NCBI RefSeq assembly: GCF_014197445.1
Contig: NZ_JACIFO010000005.1
Coordinates: forward strand, 1 to 64,000
Length of the DNA stretch: 64,000 bases
Origin: Mesonia hippocampi
GTDB lineage: Bacteria > Bacteroidota > Bacteroidia > Flavobacteriales > Flavobacteriaceae
Reading direction: 5' to 3'
The notes under the pieces were generated by a model, which had not been told where the DNA came from, did not search any database, and was given only the letters and a program-made list of their open reading frames with translations. Position 1 is the stretch's first letter; each line of letters starts with the position of its first letter. A program made the position numbers and the translations under genes. Positions 1 through 8,737 of the stretch are shown here, in pieces.

Positions 1-26
1 TATAAGCTTTTTTCTTTCTGACCAAA
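1..26 (-). promoter_or_regulatory. possible promoter cut by the left edge
   Basis: On the minus strand TTTG (26-23) is followed after 18 bases by TATA (4-1), the beginning of what could be a TAnnTTTG -7 box that would continue outside the window. Together with the complete promoter at 167-198 this looks like tandem promoters of a highly expressed unit, such as an rRNA operon, lying to the left. The element is incomplete, so this is tentative. Confidence 0.3.
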
Positions 27-166
27 TGTTTTTGAAAATTTTTTAAAAATATTTTTTTTAACCGATTTTCTAAAAACAATATCCTTTCTACTCCTACTCC
101 TATACTACTCACATCCTAACTTCTCAATGAACTCTCAAGCTTCATACTTGACCGCTTAGCGGGCTG

Positions 167-198
167 CAAATATACAACCGTTTTTTACTTCTACGCAA
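167..198 (-). promoter_or_regulatory. promoter reading leftwards out of the window
   Basis: The minus strand carries TTG (198-196), 21 bases, then TATATTTG (174-167), a good match to the Bacteroidota TTG/TAnnTTTG promoter. About 160 bases of non-coding leader follow to the window edge, with a short GC-rich dyad (CCGCT/AGCGG, 152-162) directly after the start point. No gene lies between this promoter and the edge, so it drives something off-window; a stable RNA is the likeliest guess. Confidence 0.55.
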
Positions 199-266
199 CT
201 ATTTCTTTAAAATAATTTAATATTTATTCAAATTAGTTTTTAAGTCGCTGAAAAACAAGAAATTTC

Positions 267-2267
267 TTACAAGAAAAAATTCCAAACTAAACCGAACCTA
301 ATTACAAAATCTCGATAAGGTTGCCCTTGCGCCGTAAAATTCCCGTTGTTTGTGAAGATTGTCGGAAAGTTTTCTAAAGTAAAATAAATACGTGTTTGGC
401 GTACTTTGGCATTAAAAAACAAATCGGCTGTGTAAAATCCTTCTAATTCGGTATTGTTTTGAACTACATAATCGGCTATAACGGCATCGTAATTATCTGC
501 ATAAAAAGAAGTAAAATACTTAAATGTAACCCCTGTTTGTAAATACAAGGCTTTATCAAACCAATAATCGCTATAGTATAATGAGTTTCGAGTAATAAAA
601 TCTGATACCTTATATACTTCTTCTCCTTCGAGTACATTTTGGTACAACAAAGTGTTTTCTAGTGAAAACTTAGCATAATTCAGCTTATTGCTAAACTTTA
701 GCTTTAACGCCTTAATGTTTTTATGGTATTGAAATGGTTTAGCAAAAAACGCTGGTTCTAAATTATCTTGTGCATTAGGATTGTAAGCTGGATTCTCTAC
801 ATACCCAAAATAAGTATAATCTTTTAGTTGTGAAACTTGAGCCGACAAGCTTCCTATAGTATTGTGTTTGATGTATGCTTCTATATGTTGTTCCTTTTCG
901 GGTTTAAAATCATTATACCAATTATAATTTACATAATCACTTTGATAGAGTTGTTTTGTATAACTAGCTTCATGTGCATTCATATTGATTTTTGCACCTA
1001 ATGTAAACAATGAATTTGCAGTATAGTTTGCATCTGCTAATAAGTAATACCCTTTATAGTCTCCAGAAACATTATATGCTGCCTCGGTATTTAGGGTTAT
1101 ACCTTTTAAATGTTTTTTATAAACTCCTCCCACATTAATCACATCTCCTTTTAGATAGTTAGGAATAATCCCTGTGTCCAATTGCAATTTTCTATGGTAT
1201 CCATAACGGTAATTTGTATGGGTTGCAAAAAACTGTATGTTCCCCAAGGTTTTTTGTGTATAATCTAGGTATAGTGTGTTTGATAAATTTTGAAATTCTG
1301 TTTCGTCAAAAAGGTCGGTATCCTCGTATGTGTTTCCATAAAGCAAAGAAGCTCTTGCCTGAGTGAACCTAAACTCTTTATCGGTAAAGCTTAACTTATG
1401 CCCTACTTTAAGATGCTGCTGAGATATACTGTCTGACTGGATGAGTTTAAAATCATGCTTTAAAAAGAATCGTTTTGACAACAACCTGTTTTCTGCATCG
1501 TTATAATTTACATCTAAAACAGATCTGTCTTTATACTCTTTAGAACCCAACAGGTATTGAGCTGTAGATAATGTGGTTAAACCTCCGTTTTCTTGATTGG
1601 TTAAACTTTGCGAAACAAAATGAGTTTTTAAATCGTACCTATTATTTTTAGATTGATAATTTACGGTAGTTCTAAAATTTCCATGTCGCGTTCTTGTGTG
1701 TTGATATTTCCCTAAAGAACTTATGCTTTTATACGCCAAACTAAAATTAATGTTTGGAGCAATATTAGAGGTAAGAAAAGCATCTAAATTCTGCCCTTGC
1801 TCAAAGGTAGTTTTAAAAAAAAGTTCGGTTAAGGGCGTAGGTACATTATAATAATGTATGTCATCTACTTTATATAGGTAGTTTTCTCGAGCTTCTGTCC
1901 CAAAACCAGGCAAGTGTTTTCGTTCGGAAAACTGGTGGGCTAAACGTGTATAACCTTGCCCTACATTCGCAAATGGCAAAAGCTCTACATCATCTTTCCG
2001 AATACTATTATACTTATAGTGTTTATATATAGTAAGTGTAGTATCTACATAAGAAGTATCATTTCTTACCGAAATAATTTTATAATCGGTAACGGGTGGT
2101 TTTTCTCGTTTATCGATTACCCCTTGCATGTTTTCCGAAGGCTCATTAATTCCTAACTCACCTCTACGCTCGCCACTTATTTCTTTAGCAGCGCCCAGCA
2201 CTTGTCCTGTTAATGTTTCTGATATAAAAAATACTATACAAATAGATATATATACGGTTCTTATCAT
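267..2267 (-). CDS. putative porin, outer membrane beta-barrel
   Basis: A 666-residue protein with an N-terminal signal peptide (hydrophobic residues 4-20) and a body rich in aromatic, alternating-polarity strands, ending in ...FVIRFGLVWNFFL, a terminal aromatic beta-strand typical of outer membrane barrels. It resembles the Bacteroidota 'putative porin' family (Porin_10 type), which is common next to core genes in flavobacteria. The substrate is unknown. It is transcribed alone: the upstream neighbour is divergent and nothing follows before the window edge except leader-like DNA. A -7 element TACTTTTG lies 26 bases ahead of the ATG. Confidence 0.75.
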   Translation of the reverse strand: MIRTVYISICIVFFISETLTGQVLGAAKEISGERRGELGINEPSENMQGVIDKREKPPVTDYKIISVRNDTSYVDTTLTIYKHYKYNSIRKDDVELLPFANVGQGYTRLAHQFSERKHLPGFGTEARENYLYKVDDIHYYNVPTPLTELFFKTTFEQGQNLDAFLTSNIAPNINFSLAYKSISSLGKYQHTRTRHGNFRTTVNYQSKNNRYDLKTHFVSQSLTNQENGGLTTLSTAQYLLGSKEYKDRSVLDVNYNDAENRLLSKRFFLKHDFKLIQSDSISQQHLKVGHKLSFTDKEFRFTQARASLLYGNTYEDTDLFDETEFQNLSNTLYLDYTQKTLGNIQFFATHTNYRYGYHRKLQLDTGIIPNYLKGDVINVGGVYKKHLKGITLNTEAAYNVSGDYKGYYLLADANYTANSLFTLGAKINMNAHEASYTKQLYQSDYVNYNWYNDFKPEKEQHIEAYIKHNTIGSLSAQVSQLKDYTYFGYVENPAYNPNAQDNLEPAFFAKPFQYHKNIKALKLKFSNKLNYAKFSLENTLLYQNVLEGEEVYKVSDFITRNSLYYSDYWFDKALYLQTGVTFKYFTSFYADNYDAVIADYVVQNNTELEGFYTADLFFNAKVRQTRIYFTLENFPTIFTNNGNFTAQGQPYRDFVIRFGLVWNFFL

Positions 2268-2293
2268 CGAGTGTGTAAATCTTTTAACTACGG

Positions 2294-2301
2294 CAAAAGT
2301 A
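2294..2301 (-). promoter_or_regulatory. -7 box of the porin gene
   Basis: The minus strand reads TACTTTTG (TAnnTTTG) 26 bases ahead of the porin ATG. No clear TTG -33 element is seen at the expected distance, so it is a half-supported promoter. Confidence 0.4.
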
Positions 2302-2354
2302 CATAGTTTTCATAAACATTTGTTTATTTAGCTTAAGATAGTATAGCAAATATG

Positions 2355-2362
2355 TATTTTTG
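2355..2362 (+). promoter_or_regulatory. -7 box of the MutS-like gene
   Basis: TATTTTTG matches TAnnTTTG and lies 23 bases before the ATG at 2386. The -33 element is not obvious. The gene is divergent from the porin, so both promoters share this ~118 bp region. Confidence 0.4.
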
Positions 2363-2385
2363 ACGAAAATAGCGATTATTATTAT

Positions 2386-4173
2386 ATGAATACAACCTCT
2401 TCCTTACAGCAATTATATACAGAACGTCTTGCTGAATTTACTCGCCATTTAAAAGAAAAAAAAAGAAGCTTATTTTTTCTGAGCATGGTGAGGCTTGTTA
2501 CCTTTCTACTACTTATCCTTTTCATTTATTTATTTTGGGGAAACTTAGCCCTTCTTGGAATTAGTCTTGTGTTAGGAATAAGTGTTTTTTTATTTTTATT
2601 GGTAAAATACCAAAACCTAGCGGTACAAAAAAAGCAGCTCGAAGCACTCATTAGTATCAATCAAACCGAGCTAAACGTACTTGCTGGAGATTATAAAAAC
2701 TTACCCACTGGAAAAATTTACAGCAATGCCCTACACCATTATAGCGAAGATATTGATTTGTTTGGAAAAAATTCTTTTTATCAATACCTAAACCGAACCA
2801 GCTTAAAAGAAGGAAGCGATAAATTGGCCGATTTACTTACCGCCAACCAAACCTTAAACATTATAGAGAAACAACAAGCAATAGCAGAACTTTCTGAAAA
2901 AATTGATTACCGACAAGAATTTTCTGCAAAAGCAAAATTAGTAACCACAGAAGTTTCTAATAAAAGTTTACTTAATTGGCTAGAAAACTACACCCCATTT
3001 ATACCTAAAATACACCTATGGCTCCCTCGTGTTTTCGGGGGTATCTCCATCTTATTACTCATCGCTTATTTTGGAGGTTTTATTTCGGGTTATATCCCAA
3101 GCGGATGGTTTTTTGTAGGCTTAGCTATTACAGGCAGCAAGCTTAAAAAAATAAACTTATTAGGCGTTTATGCCAATGAATCGCAAAAAAGCTTTCAGCA
3201 ATATTATAAGCTTTTAGCCCTTGTTGAAGCCCAAGATTTTAAAGCAGATTTACTTACCGAACTTCAAGAAAAACTATCCTCAAAAAATCAAAAAGCATCT
3301 GAAAAACTCCAGCAGTTTTCTAAAATCATCGATGCCTTTGAGCAGCGTAACAATATGCTTTTTGGTGTGGTAGGAAACGGATTTTTATTATGGGACTTAC
3401 ATTACACGTATAAATTAGAAAAATGGATTTCGGCCAATAGCAAGGAAGTAAAACAATGGTTTGCTGTATTAGAAACCTTAGATGCCTACCACTCTTTAGG
3501 AAATTTTGCTTTTAATCATCCTAATTACTGCTTCCCTAGCTTAAACAGTACAAACCAGCATATTCTAGAAGTAAAAAACACCGTGCATCCGTTAATCAAT
3601 ACCGCAACCGCAATAACCAACAGTTTTACCATTGCTGAAGAAGAATTTTTAATTGTTACGGGAGCAAATATGGCAGGAAAAAGTACTTTTTTAAGAACGG
3701 TTTCGTTACTTATCGTAATGGCAAATACCGGATTACCCGTACGCGCAGAATCCTGTAACTACAAACCCATAAAGCTTATTACCAGCATGCGAACTTCAGA
3801 TAGCTTGGCAGACGATTCTTCGTATTTCTTTGCCGAACTAAGCCGTTTAAAATTTTTGGTAGAAGAATTAAAAAACAACCAATACTTTATTGTGTTAGAT
3901 GAAATTCTAAAAGGCACCAACAGTAAAGATAAAGCAGAAGGTTCTGAAAAATTTATCGAAAAACTCAGCAAACAAAAAGCCACCGGAATTATAGCTACAC
4001 ACGACTTGAGTTTATGTAAACTTGCCGAACGATACCCGCATATTCACAATTACTATTTTGACGCAGAAATTATTAACGATGAGTTATCCTTCGACTATAC
4101 TCTTAAAAAAGGCGTTTGTAAAAACATGAATGCTTCGTTTCTGTTAAGAAAAATGAATATTATTGACCAATAA
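2386..4173 (+). CDS. membrane-anchored MutS-family ATPase
   Basis: A 595-residue protein whose C-terminal half is a MutS-type ABC ATPase: Walker A GANMAGKST at residues 426-434 and Walker B FIVLDE ending at D505-E506, followed by GTNS and a TATHD-like H-loop region. It lacks the N-terminal mismatch-recognition domain of MutS. Instead it has two hydrophobic segments near the N-terminus (about 28-72) and another pair near 215-245, so the ATPase is probably tethered to the inner membrane. Such MutS-related membrane proteins are widespread in Bacteroidota and their function is unknown; a direct role in mismatch repair should not be assumed. Six bases separate it from the next gene, suggesting co-transcription. 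Confidence 0.8.
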   Translation: MNTTSSLQQLYTERLAEFTRHLKEKKRSLFFLSMVRLVTFLLLILFIYLFWGNLALLGISLVLGISVFLFLLVKYQNLAVQKKQLEALISINQTELNVLAGDYKNLPTGKIYSNALHHYSEDIDLFGKNSFYQYLNRTSLKEGSDKLADLLTANQTLNIIEKQQAIAELSEKIDYRQEFSAKAKLVTTEVSNKSLLNWLENYTPFIPKIHLWLPRVFGGISILLLIAYFGGFISGYIPSGWFFVGLAITGSKLKKINLLGVYANESQKSFQQYYKLLALVEAQDFKADLLTELQEKLSSKNQKASEKLQQFSKIIDAFEQRNNMLFGVVGNGFLLWDLHYTYKLEKWISANSKEVKQWFAVLETLDAYHSLGNFAFNHPNYCFPSLNSTNQHILEVKNTVHPLINTATAITNSFTIAEEEFLIVTGANMAGKSTFLRTVSLLIVMANTGLPVRAESCNYKPIKLITSMRTSDSLADDSSYFFAELSRLKFLVEELKNNQYFIVLDEILKGTNSKDKAEGSEKFIEKLSKQKATGIIATHDLSLCKLAERYPHIHNYYFDAEIINDELSFDYTLKKGVCKNMNASFLLRKMNIIDQ

Positions 4174-4179
4174 TTTATT

Positions 4180-5175
4180 ATGGACTCGCTAACACAAATA
4201 GTTTTAGGTGCAGCAGTAGGCGAAGCTGTATTGGGAAAAAAAATAGGCAACAAGGCAATGCTCTATGGTGCCATAGCTGGTACAATTCCAGATTTAGATA
4301 CCTTTGCAAGTCATTTTACCGATACGGTTACTGCCCTACAAATACACAGAGGCTTTACACATTCTATTATTTTTTCGCTGCTTTTCGCACCCGTTTTTGG
4401 CAAAATAGTCTCGCTATACGATAAGTCTGTTTCCTGGAAATCTTGGTCATGGCTTTTCTTTTTCGGGTTAATTACCCATCCTATGCTCGATGCATTTACC
4501 ACTTGGGGAACACAGTTTTTTTGGCCTTCTACCAATCGCTTAGCCTTTAAAACTATTTTTGTGATAGACCCGCTTTATACCATCCCTTTTATAGTTTGCT
4601 TAATTTTAGCCATGCGATTACCTAAAACTAATTGTAAAAGAAGCTTTTACAACAAATTAGGTATTTCTATAAGTTCAGCCTACCTGCTGCTTAGCGTAAT
4701 TTTAAAATTTATCACTTATCAGAAATTCACCCAAGCACTTCAAACACAAAATATAGCCTATACTAACATTATAACAAAACCAACCGCTTTTAACACCATC
4801 CTCTGGACGGCAAATGTAGATACTCCAACGGCTTATTTAATAGGGCATTATTCTTTTTTTGATACCCAGCCCATACATTTTGCTTCTTACCCGAAAAATC
4901 ATGAACTTCTAACTCCTATAAAAAAAGACAAAAGCATTCAAAAACTTATAAAAATCTCTGAAGGTTGGTACAGCATCACCAAAAAAGAGAATCAGCTTTA
5001 TTTTAATGACCTCCGGTTTGGATTATTAAGCCTTTCCCCCAAGGCTACTAATTTCGCATTTAGTTACCGTATTTCTCAAGCCAACAAAGAAATACAGGTT
5101 ACCGAAGTTAAAAAAGACCGTGAAAATGCTAAAAACTTATTAAGCTCATTACTAAAACGAATAAGAGGAAATTAG
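4180..5175 (+). CDS. YdjM/DUF457-type membrane metal-dependent hydrolase
   Basis: A 331-residue membrane protein of the YdjM family (LexA-regulated, membrane-bound predicted metal-dependent hydrolase). It shows the family start MDSLTQIVLGAA, an acidic PDLD motif (D38, D40), HRGFTHS (H56, H61) and LITHPMLDAFTTWG (H100, D104), the conserved His/Asp residues thought to bind metal. Several hydrophobic helices occupy residues 60-175, and the C-terminal third is soluble. It sits 6 bp after the MutS-like gene and probably shares its transcript. The substrate is not known; a phospholipase-D-like or zinc hydrolase role is only inferred for the family. Confidence 0.8.
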   Translation: MDSLTQIVLGAAVGEAVLGKKIGNKAMLYGAIAGTIPDLDTFASHFTDTVTALQIHRGFTHSIIFSLLFAPVFGKIVSLYDKSVSWKSWSWLFFFGLITHPMLDAFTTWGTQFFWPSTNRLAFKTIFVIDPLYTIPFIVCLILAMRLPKTNCKRSFYNKLGISISSAYLLLSVILKFITYQKFTQALQTQNIAYTNIITKPTAFNTILWTANVDTPTAYLIGHYSFFDTQPIHFASYPKNHELLTPIKKDKSIQKLIKISEGWYSITKKENQLYFNDLRFGLLSLSPKATNFAFSYRISQANKEIQVTEVKKDRENAKNLLSSLLKRIRGN

Positions 5176-5224
5176 GAATTATGTTAAAAAAACCTACTTT
5201 TACAGCGGTTTAAAATTATTAATT

Positions 5225-5809
5225 ATGAAATTAGAACAAGATTTGATGGAACGTGCAAGTGCTGCATGTGAACTTTGCAGCAGTAACCAAGAGCTACAGG
5301 TTTACCACGTACCACCACATCAAGATAAAGAAAGTGAACATTGTGTATTAACTTGTACTATTTGCTACCAACAACTTACAGACGACAGCAGTATAGACGC
5401 CAACCATTGGCGTTGCTTAAACGATAGCATGTGGAACACCAATCCTGCTGTGCAAGTAACGGCATGGAGAATGCTTACCAAACTAAAAAATGAAGGATGG
5501 CCGCAAGATTTATTAGACATGATGTATATGGAAGACGATACCTTGGCTTGGGCAAAAGAAGGCATGCCTGCTACCGATGAAAGTGGACAAGCAATTATCC
5601 ATAAAGATGCTAATGGTGCGGTATTAAATGCAGGAGATACGGTTGTATTGATTAAAGATTTACCTGTAAAAGGAAGCAGTATGGTTGCAAAACGAGGTAC
5701 TGCTGTACGCAGAATAAGCCTAGTGCATGATAATGCAGAACATATAGAGGGAAAAGTAGATGGACAACAAATTGTTATCCTAACAAAATTTGTAAAAAAA
5801 TCTTCTTAA
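5225..5809 (+). CDS. PhnA (YjdM-like) domain protein
   Basis: A 194-residue cytoplasmic protein with an N-terminal zinc ribbon (C15/C18 and C44/C47) and a C-terminal PhnA domain (about 125-194, including GDTVVLIKDLPVKGSS and a VKRGTAVR-like run). The E. coli relative was named after the phosphonate operon but is not required for phosphonate use, and its true role is unclear. The central part (50-120) is longer than in the shortest family members, as is usual in Bacteroidota. It stands alone, convergent with the next gene with only 6 bp between stop codons. Confidence 0.8.
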   Translation: MKLEQDLMERASAACELCSSNQELQVYHVPPHQDKESEHCVLTCTICYQQLTDDSSIDANHWRCLNDSMWNTNPAVQVTAWRMLTKLKNEGWPQDLLDMMYMEDDTLAWAKEGMPATDESGQAIIHKDANGAVLNAGDTVVLIKDLPVKGSSMVAKRGTAVRRISLVHDNAEHIEGKVDGQQIVILTKFVKKSS

Positions 5810-5815
5810 GTTTCT

Positions 5816-6358
5816 TTAAAATAAAACCCTCACATAAGGTCCAAACGGCGTGCTGTATATACTTTTTTCTTTATCATATAGTACGTCGTATTGTATTCCA
5901 AAAGAAACATTTCCTGCCCTATACCCAATACCTAAATAGAGTGCTGTAAACCAATAATTGTCCGTATATCCCCAATACTTATCATCTCGCTGCACGTGAA
6001 GTTGCTCTAACTGAGCCGATAGCTCTAGAGCTTGCATAGGTCTGTATAACCCCATTAAGCTTCCTCCTAAAACAATTGCTTCATAATCATTTTTCTGTTT
6101 AGCATAAGAGCCTTTCAAGCCTACGCCACCTAAAAAATATTCATTAAATTTATACAAAGCATTAGGCGCGAGGGTAGCACTAAAAAAGCCATCAGAAAAG
6201 CCCATTCCTAAACTTCCTCCAAAACGAACATTACTCCAAAAATTTCTTGTTTTAAACTGGAAATTATCGTTTTGAGCAATACTGCTATAACTGGTAAGAC
6301 AAAAAACTGCCAAACATAACAGGAATAATCGCTTTGGAGAAAATAAAGGCTTCTTCAT
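5816..6358 (-). CDS. small outer membrane beta-barrel protein
   Basis: A 180-residue protein with a Sec signal peptide (KRLFLLCLAVFCLTSYSSIAQ, roughly residues 9-29) and a body of short amphipathic strands ending ...PFGPYVRVLF, which fits a small 8-strand outer membrane barrel. I recognise no closer family. It lies 2 bp after the M20 peptidase stop codon on the same strand, so it is probably the second gene of that operon, but there is no evident functional link. Confidence 0.65.
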   Translation of the reverse strand: MKKPLFSPKRLFLLCLAVFCLTSYSSIAQNDNFQFKTRNFWSNVRFGGSLGMGFSDGFFSATLAPNALYKFNEYFLGGVGLKGSYAKQKNDYEAIVLGGSLMGLYRPMQALELSAQLEQLHVQRDDKYWGYTDNYWFTALYLGIGYRAGNVSFGIQYDVLYDKEKSIYSTPFGPYVRVLF

Positions 6359-6360
6359 TA

Positions 6361-7752
6361 CTATTGTTTCTTAAGTGCTGTAAAATGTTTATAAAAATAA
6401 GGAATGGTTTCTATTCCTTTTAGGTAGTTCCACACTCCAAAATGCTCGTTAGGCGAATGTATAGCATCGCTATCTAACCCGAATCCCATCAAAACAGTTT
6501 TGCTTTTTAATTCTTCTTCAAACATAGCTACAATTGGGATACTCCCTCCGCTACGTTGCGGGATAGGTTCTTTTCCAAAAGTTTGTTGATACGCTAAACT
6601 CGCTGCCTGAAATTCTATCCCATCTATAGGAGTTACATATCCTTGCCCACCATGATGTGGTTTTACTTTTACCTCTACCGCTGCTGGAGCTATACTTTCG
6701 AAATGTTTTTGAAATAGGTTAGTAATTTCTTCCCAATCTTGGTTAGGCACTAAACGCATTGATATTTTAGCAAAAGCTTTGCTAGGAATAACTGTTTTTG
6801 CACCTTCGCCTATATAACCGCCCCAAATACCATTTACATCTAGCGTTGGTCTAATAGAATTGCGCTCGTTGGTTGTATAGCCTTCCTCTCCATATACATC
6901 TGTTATTGCAAGGGCTTCTTTATATTTTTCTAATGAGAAAGGAGCTTCTGCCATCTTTGCTCGCTCTGCTTTAGACAATTCCTCTACCTTGTCGTAAAAA
7001 CCAGGAATAGTAATATGGTTATTTTCATCGTGTAGCGAAGCTATCATCTTTGTAAGTATGTTTATTGGGTTGGCAACAGCACCTCCATATAAACCTGAGT
7101 GCAAATCTCTATTTGGTCCTGTAACCTCTACCTCTACATAGCTTAAACCTCTTAAACCTGTGGTGATGGATGGGGTATCTTTAGCAATCATACCAGTATC
7201 TGAAATCAGAATCACATCGTTTGCTAATTTTTCTTTATTGTTTTTTATAAACCAAGCTAAATTTACACTTCCTACTTCCTCCTCTCCTTCTATCATAAAT
7301 TTCACATTACACGGAAGCTCCTCATTTTTCACCATATATTCTAATGCTTTTACATGCATATAGAACTGCCCTTTATCATCACAAGCACCACGGGCAAAAA
7401 TGGCTCCTTCTGGGTGTATTGCTGTTTTCTTAATTACAGGTTCAAAAGCAGGGCTATCCCATAAATCTATTGGATCTGCTGGTTGAACATCATAATGCCC
7501 ATAGACCAATACCGTGGGTAAATTTTCATCTACAATTCGCTCTCCATAAACTACAGGATAACCTGGAGTCTCGCAAATTTCGGTTTTTGTACATCCTGCC
7601 TCTTTTAAGCTTTTTTCTACCAATGTTGCCGTAGAAAACATATCTTTTTTATAGGCTGAATCGGCACTTATGGAAGGAATTTTCAATAAATCGATTAATT
7701 CATTTATAAATCTTTCTTTATGTTGTTGAACATAATCTTTACTGGTAATCAT
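6361..7752 (-). CDS. M20 family dipeptidase
   Basis: A 463-residue cytosolic metallopeptidase of the M20 (CNDP/PepV-like) type that cleaves dipeptides or related amide bonds with two zinc ions. Seen: GHYDVQP (H86), the ARGACDDKG stretch (D125/D126), EGEEEVGS (catalytic and metal glutamates within E157-E159), ISDTG (D185), and a C-terminal His in DAIHSPNEHF; the dimerisation domain contains the DLHSGLYGG motif. I start it at the ATG at 7752. The longer frame starts at TTG (7857), adds 35 residues without family similarity and would run into the tRNA-Leu promoter. A barrel protein follows 2 bp downstream. Confidence 0.9.
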   Translation of the reverse strand: MITSKDYVQQHKERFINELIDLLKIPSISADSAYKKDMFSTATLVEKSLKEAGCTKTEICETPGYPVVYGERIVDENLPTVLVYGHYDVQPADPIDLWDSPAFEPVIKKTAIHPEGAIFARGACDDKGQFYMHVKALEYMVKNEELPCNVKFMIEGEEEVGSVNLAWFIKNNKEKLANDVILISDTGMIAKDTPSITTGLRGLSYVEVEVTGPNRDLHSGLYGGAVANPINILTKMIASLHDENNHITIPGFYDKVEELSKAERAKMAEAPFSLEKYKEALAITDVYGEEGYTTNERNSIRPTLDVNGIWGGYIGEGAKTVIPSKAFAKISMRLVPNQDWEEITNLFQKHFESIAPAAVEVKVKPHHGGQGYVTPIDGIEFQAASLAYQQTFGKEPIPQRSGGSIPIVAMFEEELKSKTVLMGFGLDSDAIHSPNEHFGVWNYLKGIETIPYFYKHFTALKKQ

Positions 7753-7825
7753 GTAGTTATATTTTAAATAGAACTGCCAAGATAACAACAAGTTTTTAAA
7801 ATTTGAAATTTTTAATAATTTATTA

Positions 7826-7854
7826 TTGTAGATTGATATATTTATGTATATTTG
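7826..7854 (+). promoter_or_regulatory. promoter of tRNA-Leu
   Basis: TTG (7826-7828), 18 bases, TATATTTG (7847-7854), an excellent Bacteroidota promoter placed 23 bases before the tRNA 5' end. Confidence 0.75.
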
Positions 7855-7877
7855 CAACCGATTTACTACTAAGCACT

Positions 7878-7959
7878 GCGGCTGTGGTGGAATTGGTAGA
7901 CACGCTAGACTTAGGATCTAGTGCCGCGAGGCGTGGGGGTTCGACTCCCTTCAGCCGCA
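7878..7959 (+). tRNA. tRNA-Leu, anticodon UAG
   Basis: An 82-nt class II tRNA. Acceptor arms GCGGCTG (7878-7884) and CAGCCGC (7952-7958) pair fully, with discriminator A at 7959. The anticodon stem CTAGA/TCTAG encloses loop CTTAGGA with anticodon TAG at 7912-7914, which reads CUN leucine codons. The long variable arm (TGCCGCGAGGCGT region) and the GGTTCGACTCC T-arm are present. The CCA end is not encoded. It is a single tRNA with its own promoter and terminator. Confidence 0.96.
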
Positions 7960-7964
7960 CAAAA

Positions 7965-7988
7965 AGCTCTCCGATGGAGGGCTTTTTT
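7965..7988 (+). terminator. terminator of tRNA-Leu
   Basis: AGCTCTCC (7965-7972) pairs with GGAGGGCT (7976-7983) around a 3-base loop, with one G-T pair, and is followed by a T run. It ends directly before the stop codon of the convergent acetyltransferase gene. Confidence 0.8.
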
Positions 7989-7992
7989 ATTT

Positions 7993-8676
7993 TTATAATG
8001 TTTTTAAATTCCAAAAACTTATTTTTCTTCGAGTTAAAAAACTTAATTTTTCATAGAGTTTAATTGCTCCAATATTTGATTCGGCAACGTGTAAATATGG
8101 CGTTTTATTTTCGTTAAATATTTGATCTGTGGTATGTTTTATTAATTGTTTCGCATAACCTTTTCCTGTATGCTCAGGGCTAGTAATAACAGCACTTACT
8201 TCTGTATATTTATTCATCTTCATTCTTTCTCCTGTTACCGCAACTAATCGATTGTTTTTATATATGCCAAAGTACGTTCCTAAATCTGGTGTTTTCTTTT
8301 TAAAATAACCAGGCTGAATCATATTAACCAAATCAAACAAATCATTTTTTTGTTGTTTGGTATTTAATTCCGTAATAGCTTCAGTTAGCTCAATGTCTAT
8401 AGGTTTATGCAGTAGCATTTGATTACAAATTAGATTCTTAGTTAATACTAACTGATTTTGGTATTTTGGTTTTTCACCAACTACATAAAAATTGTTGATT
8501 TTTTGAGCATAATTACTTATGCCTTCAGAAGATTTCTTATAGTTTATAAAACCCCCAAAAGGACAATATTCTGACGCATAAAATTTAATTCCATCATATT
8601 CTACTGAAAATTTGTTATGTACTTCATTTAAAGAATTCCATACTGGGTTATCTAATTTTTTTTCTTCTAGTTCCAT
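7993..8676 (-). CDS. GNAT-family N-acetyltransferase
   Basis: A 227-residue protein whose C-terminal half is an FR47-like GNAT domain. The acetyl-CoA pyrophosphate loop is SPEHTGKGYAKQLI (about 166-179, with the GxG at 171-173), preceded by a strand with AVITS; motif B contains NIGAIKLYEKLSF (201-213). The N-terminal 120 residues are less conserved and probably shape the acceptor site. The acceptor is unknown. It is monocistronic and convergent with tRNA-Leu, and has its own good promoter. Confidence 0.85.
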   Translation of the reverse strand: MELEEKKLDNPVWNSLNEVHNKFSVEYDGIKFYASEYCPFGGFINYKKSSEGISNYAQKINNFYVVGEKPKYQNQLVLTKNLICNQMLLHKPIDIELTEAITELNTKQQKNDLFDLVNMIQPGYFKKKTPDLGTYFGIYKNNRLVAVTGERMKMNKYTEVSAVITSPEHTGKGYAKQLIKHTTDQIFNENKTPYLHVAESNIGAIKLYEKLSFLTRRKISFWNLKTL

Positions 8677-8705
8677 TTTTTATTAAGTATAATACACATC
8701 CCTGT

Positions 8706-8737
8706 CAAATATATACAACTATTTATGTTAAAACAAA
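8706..8737 (-). promoter_or_regulatory. promoter of the GNAT gene
   Basis: On the minus strand TTTG (8737-8734), 20 bases, TATATTTG (8713-8706); the ATG follows about 30 bases later. Confidence 0.6.

Noticed and set aside
7803-8063. Open frames overlapping the tRNA-Leu on both strands
   Set aside because: They read through a complete tRNA gene, its promoter and terminator, and show no protein family features.
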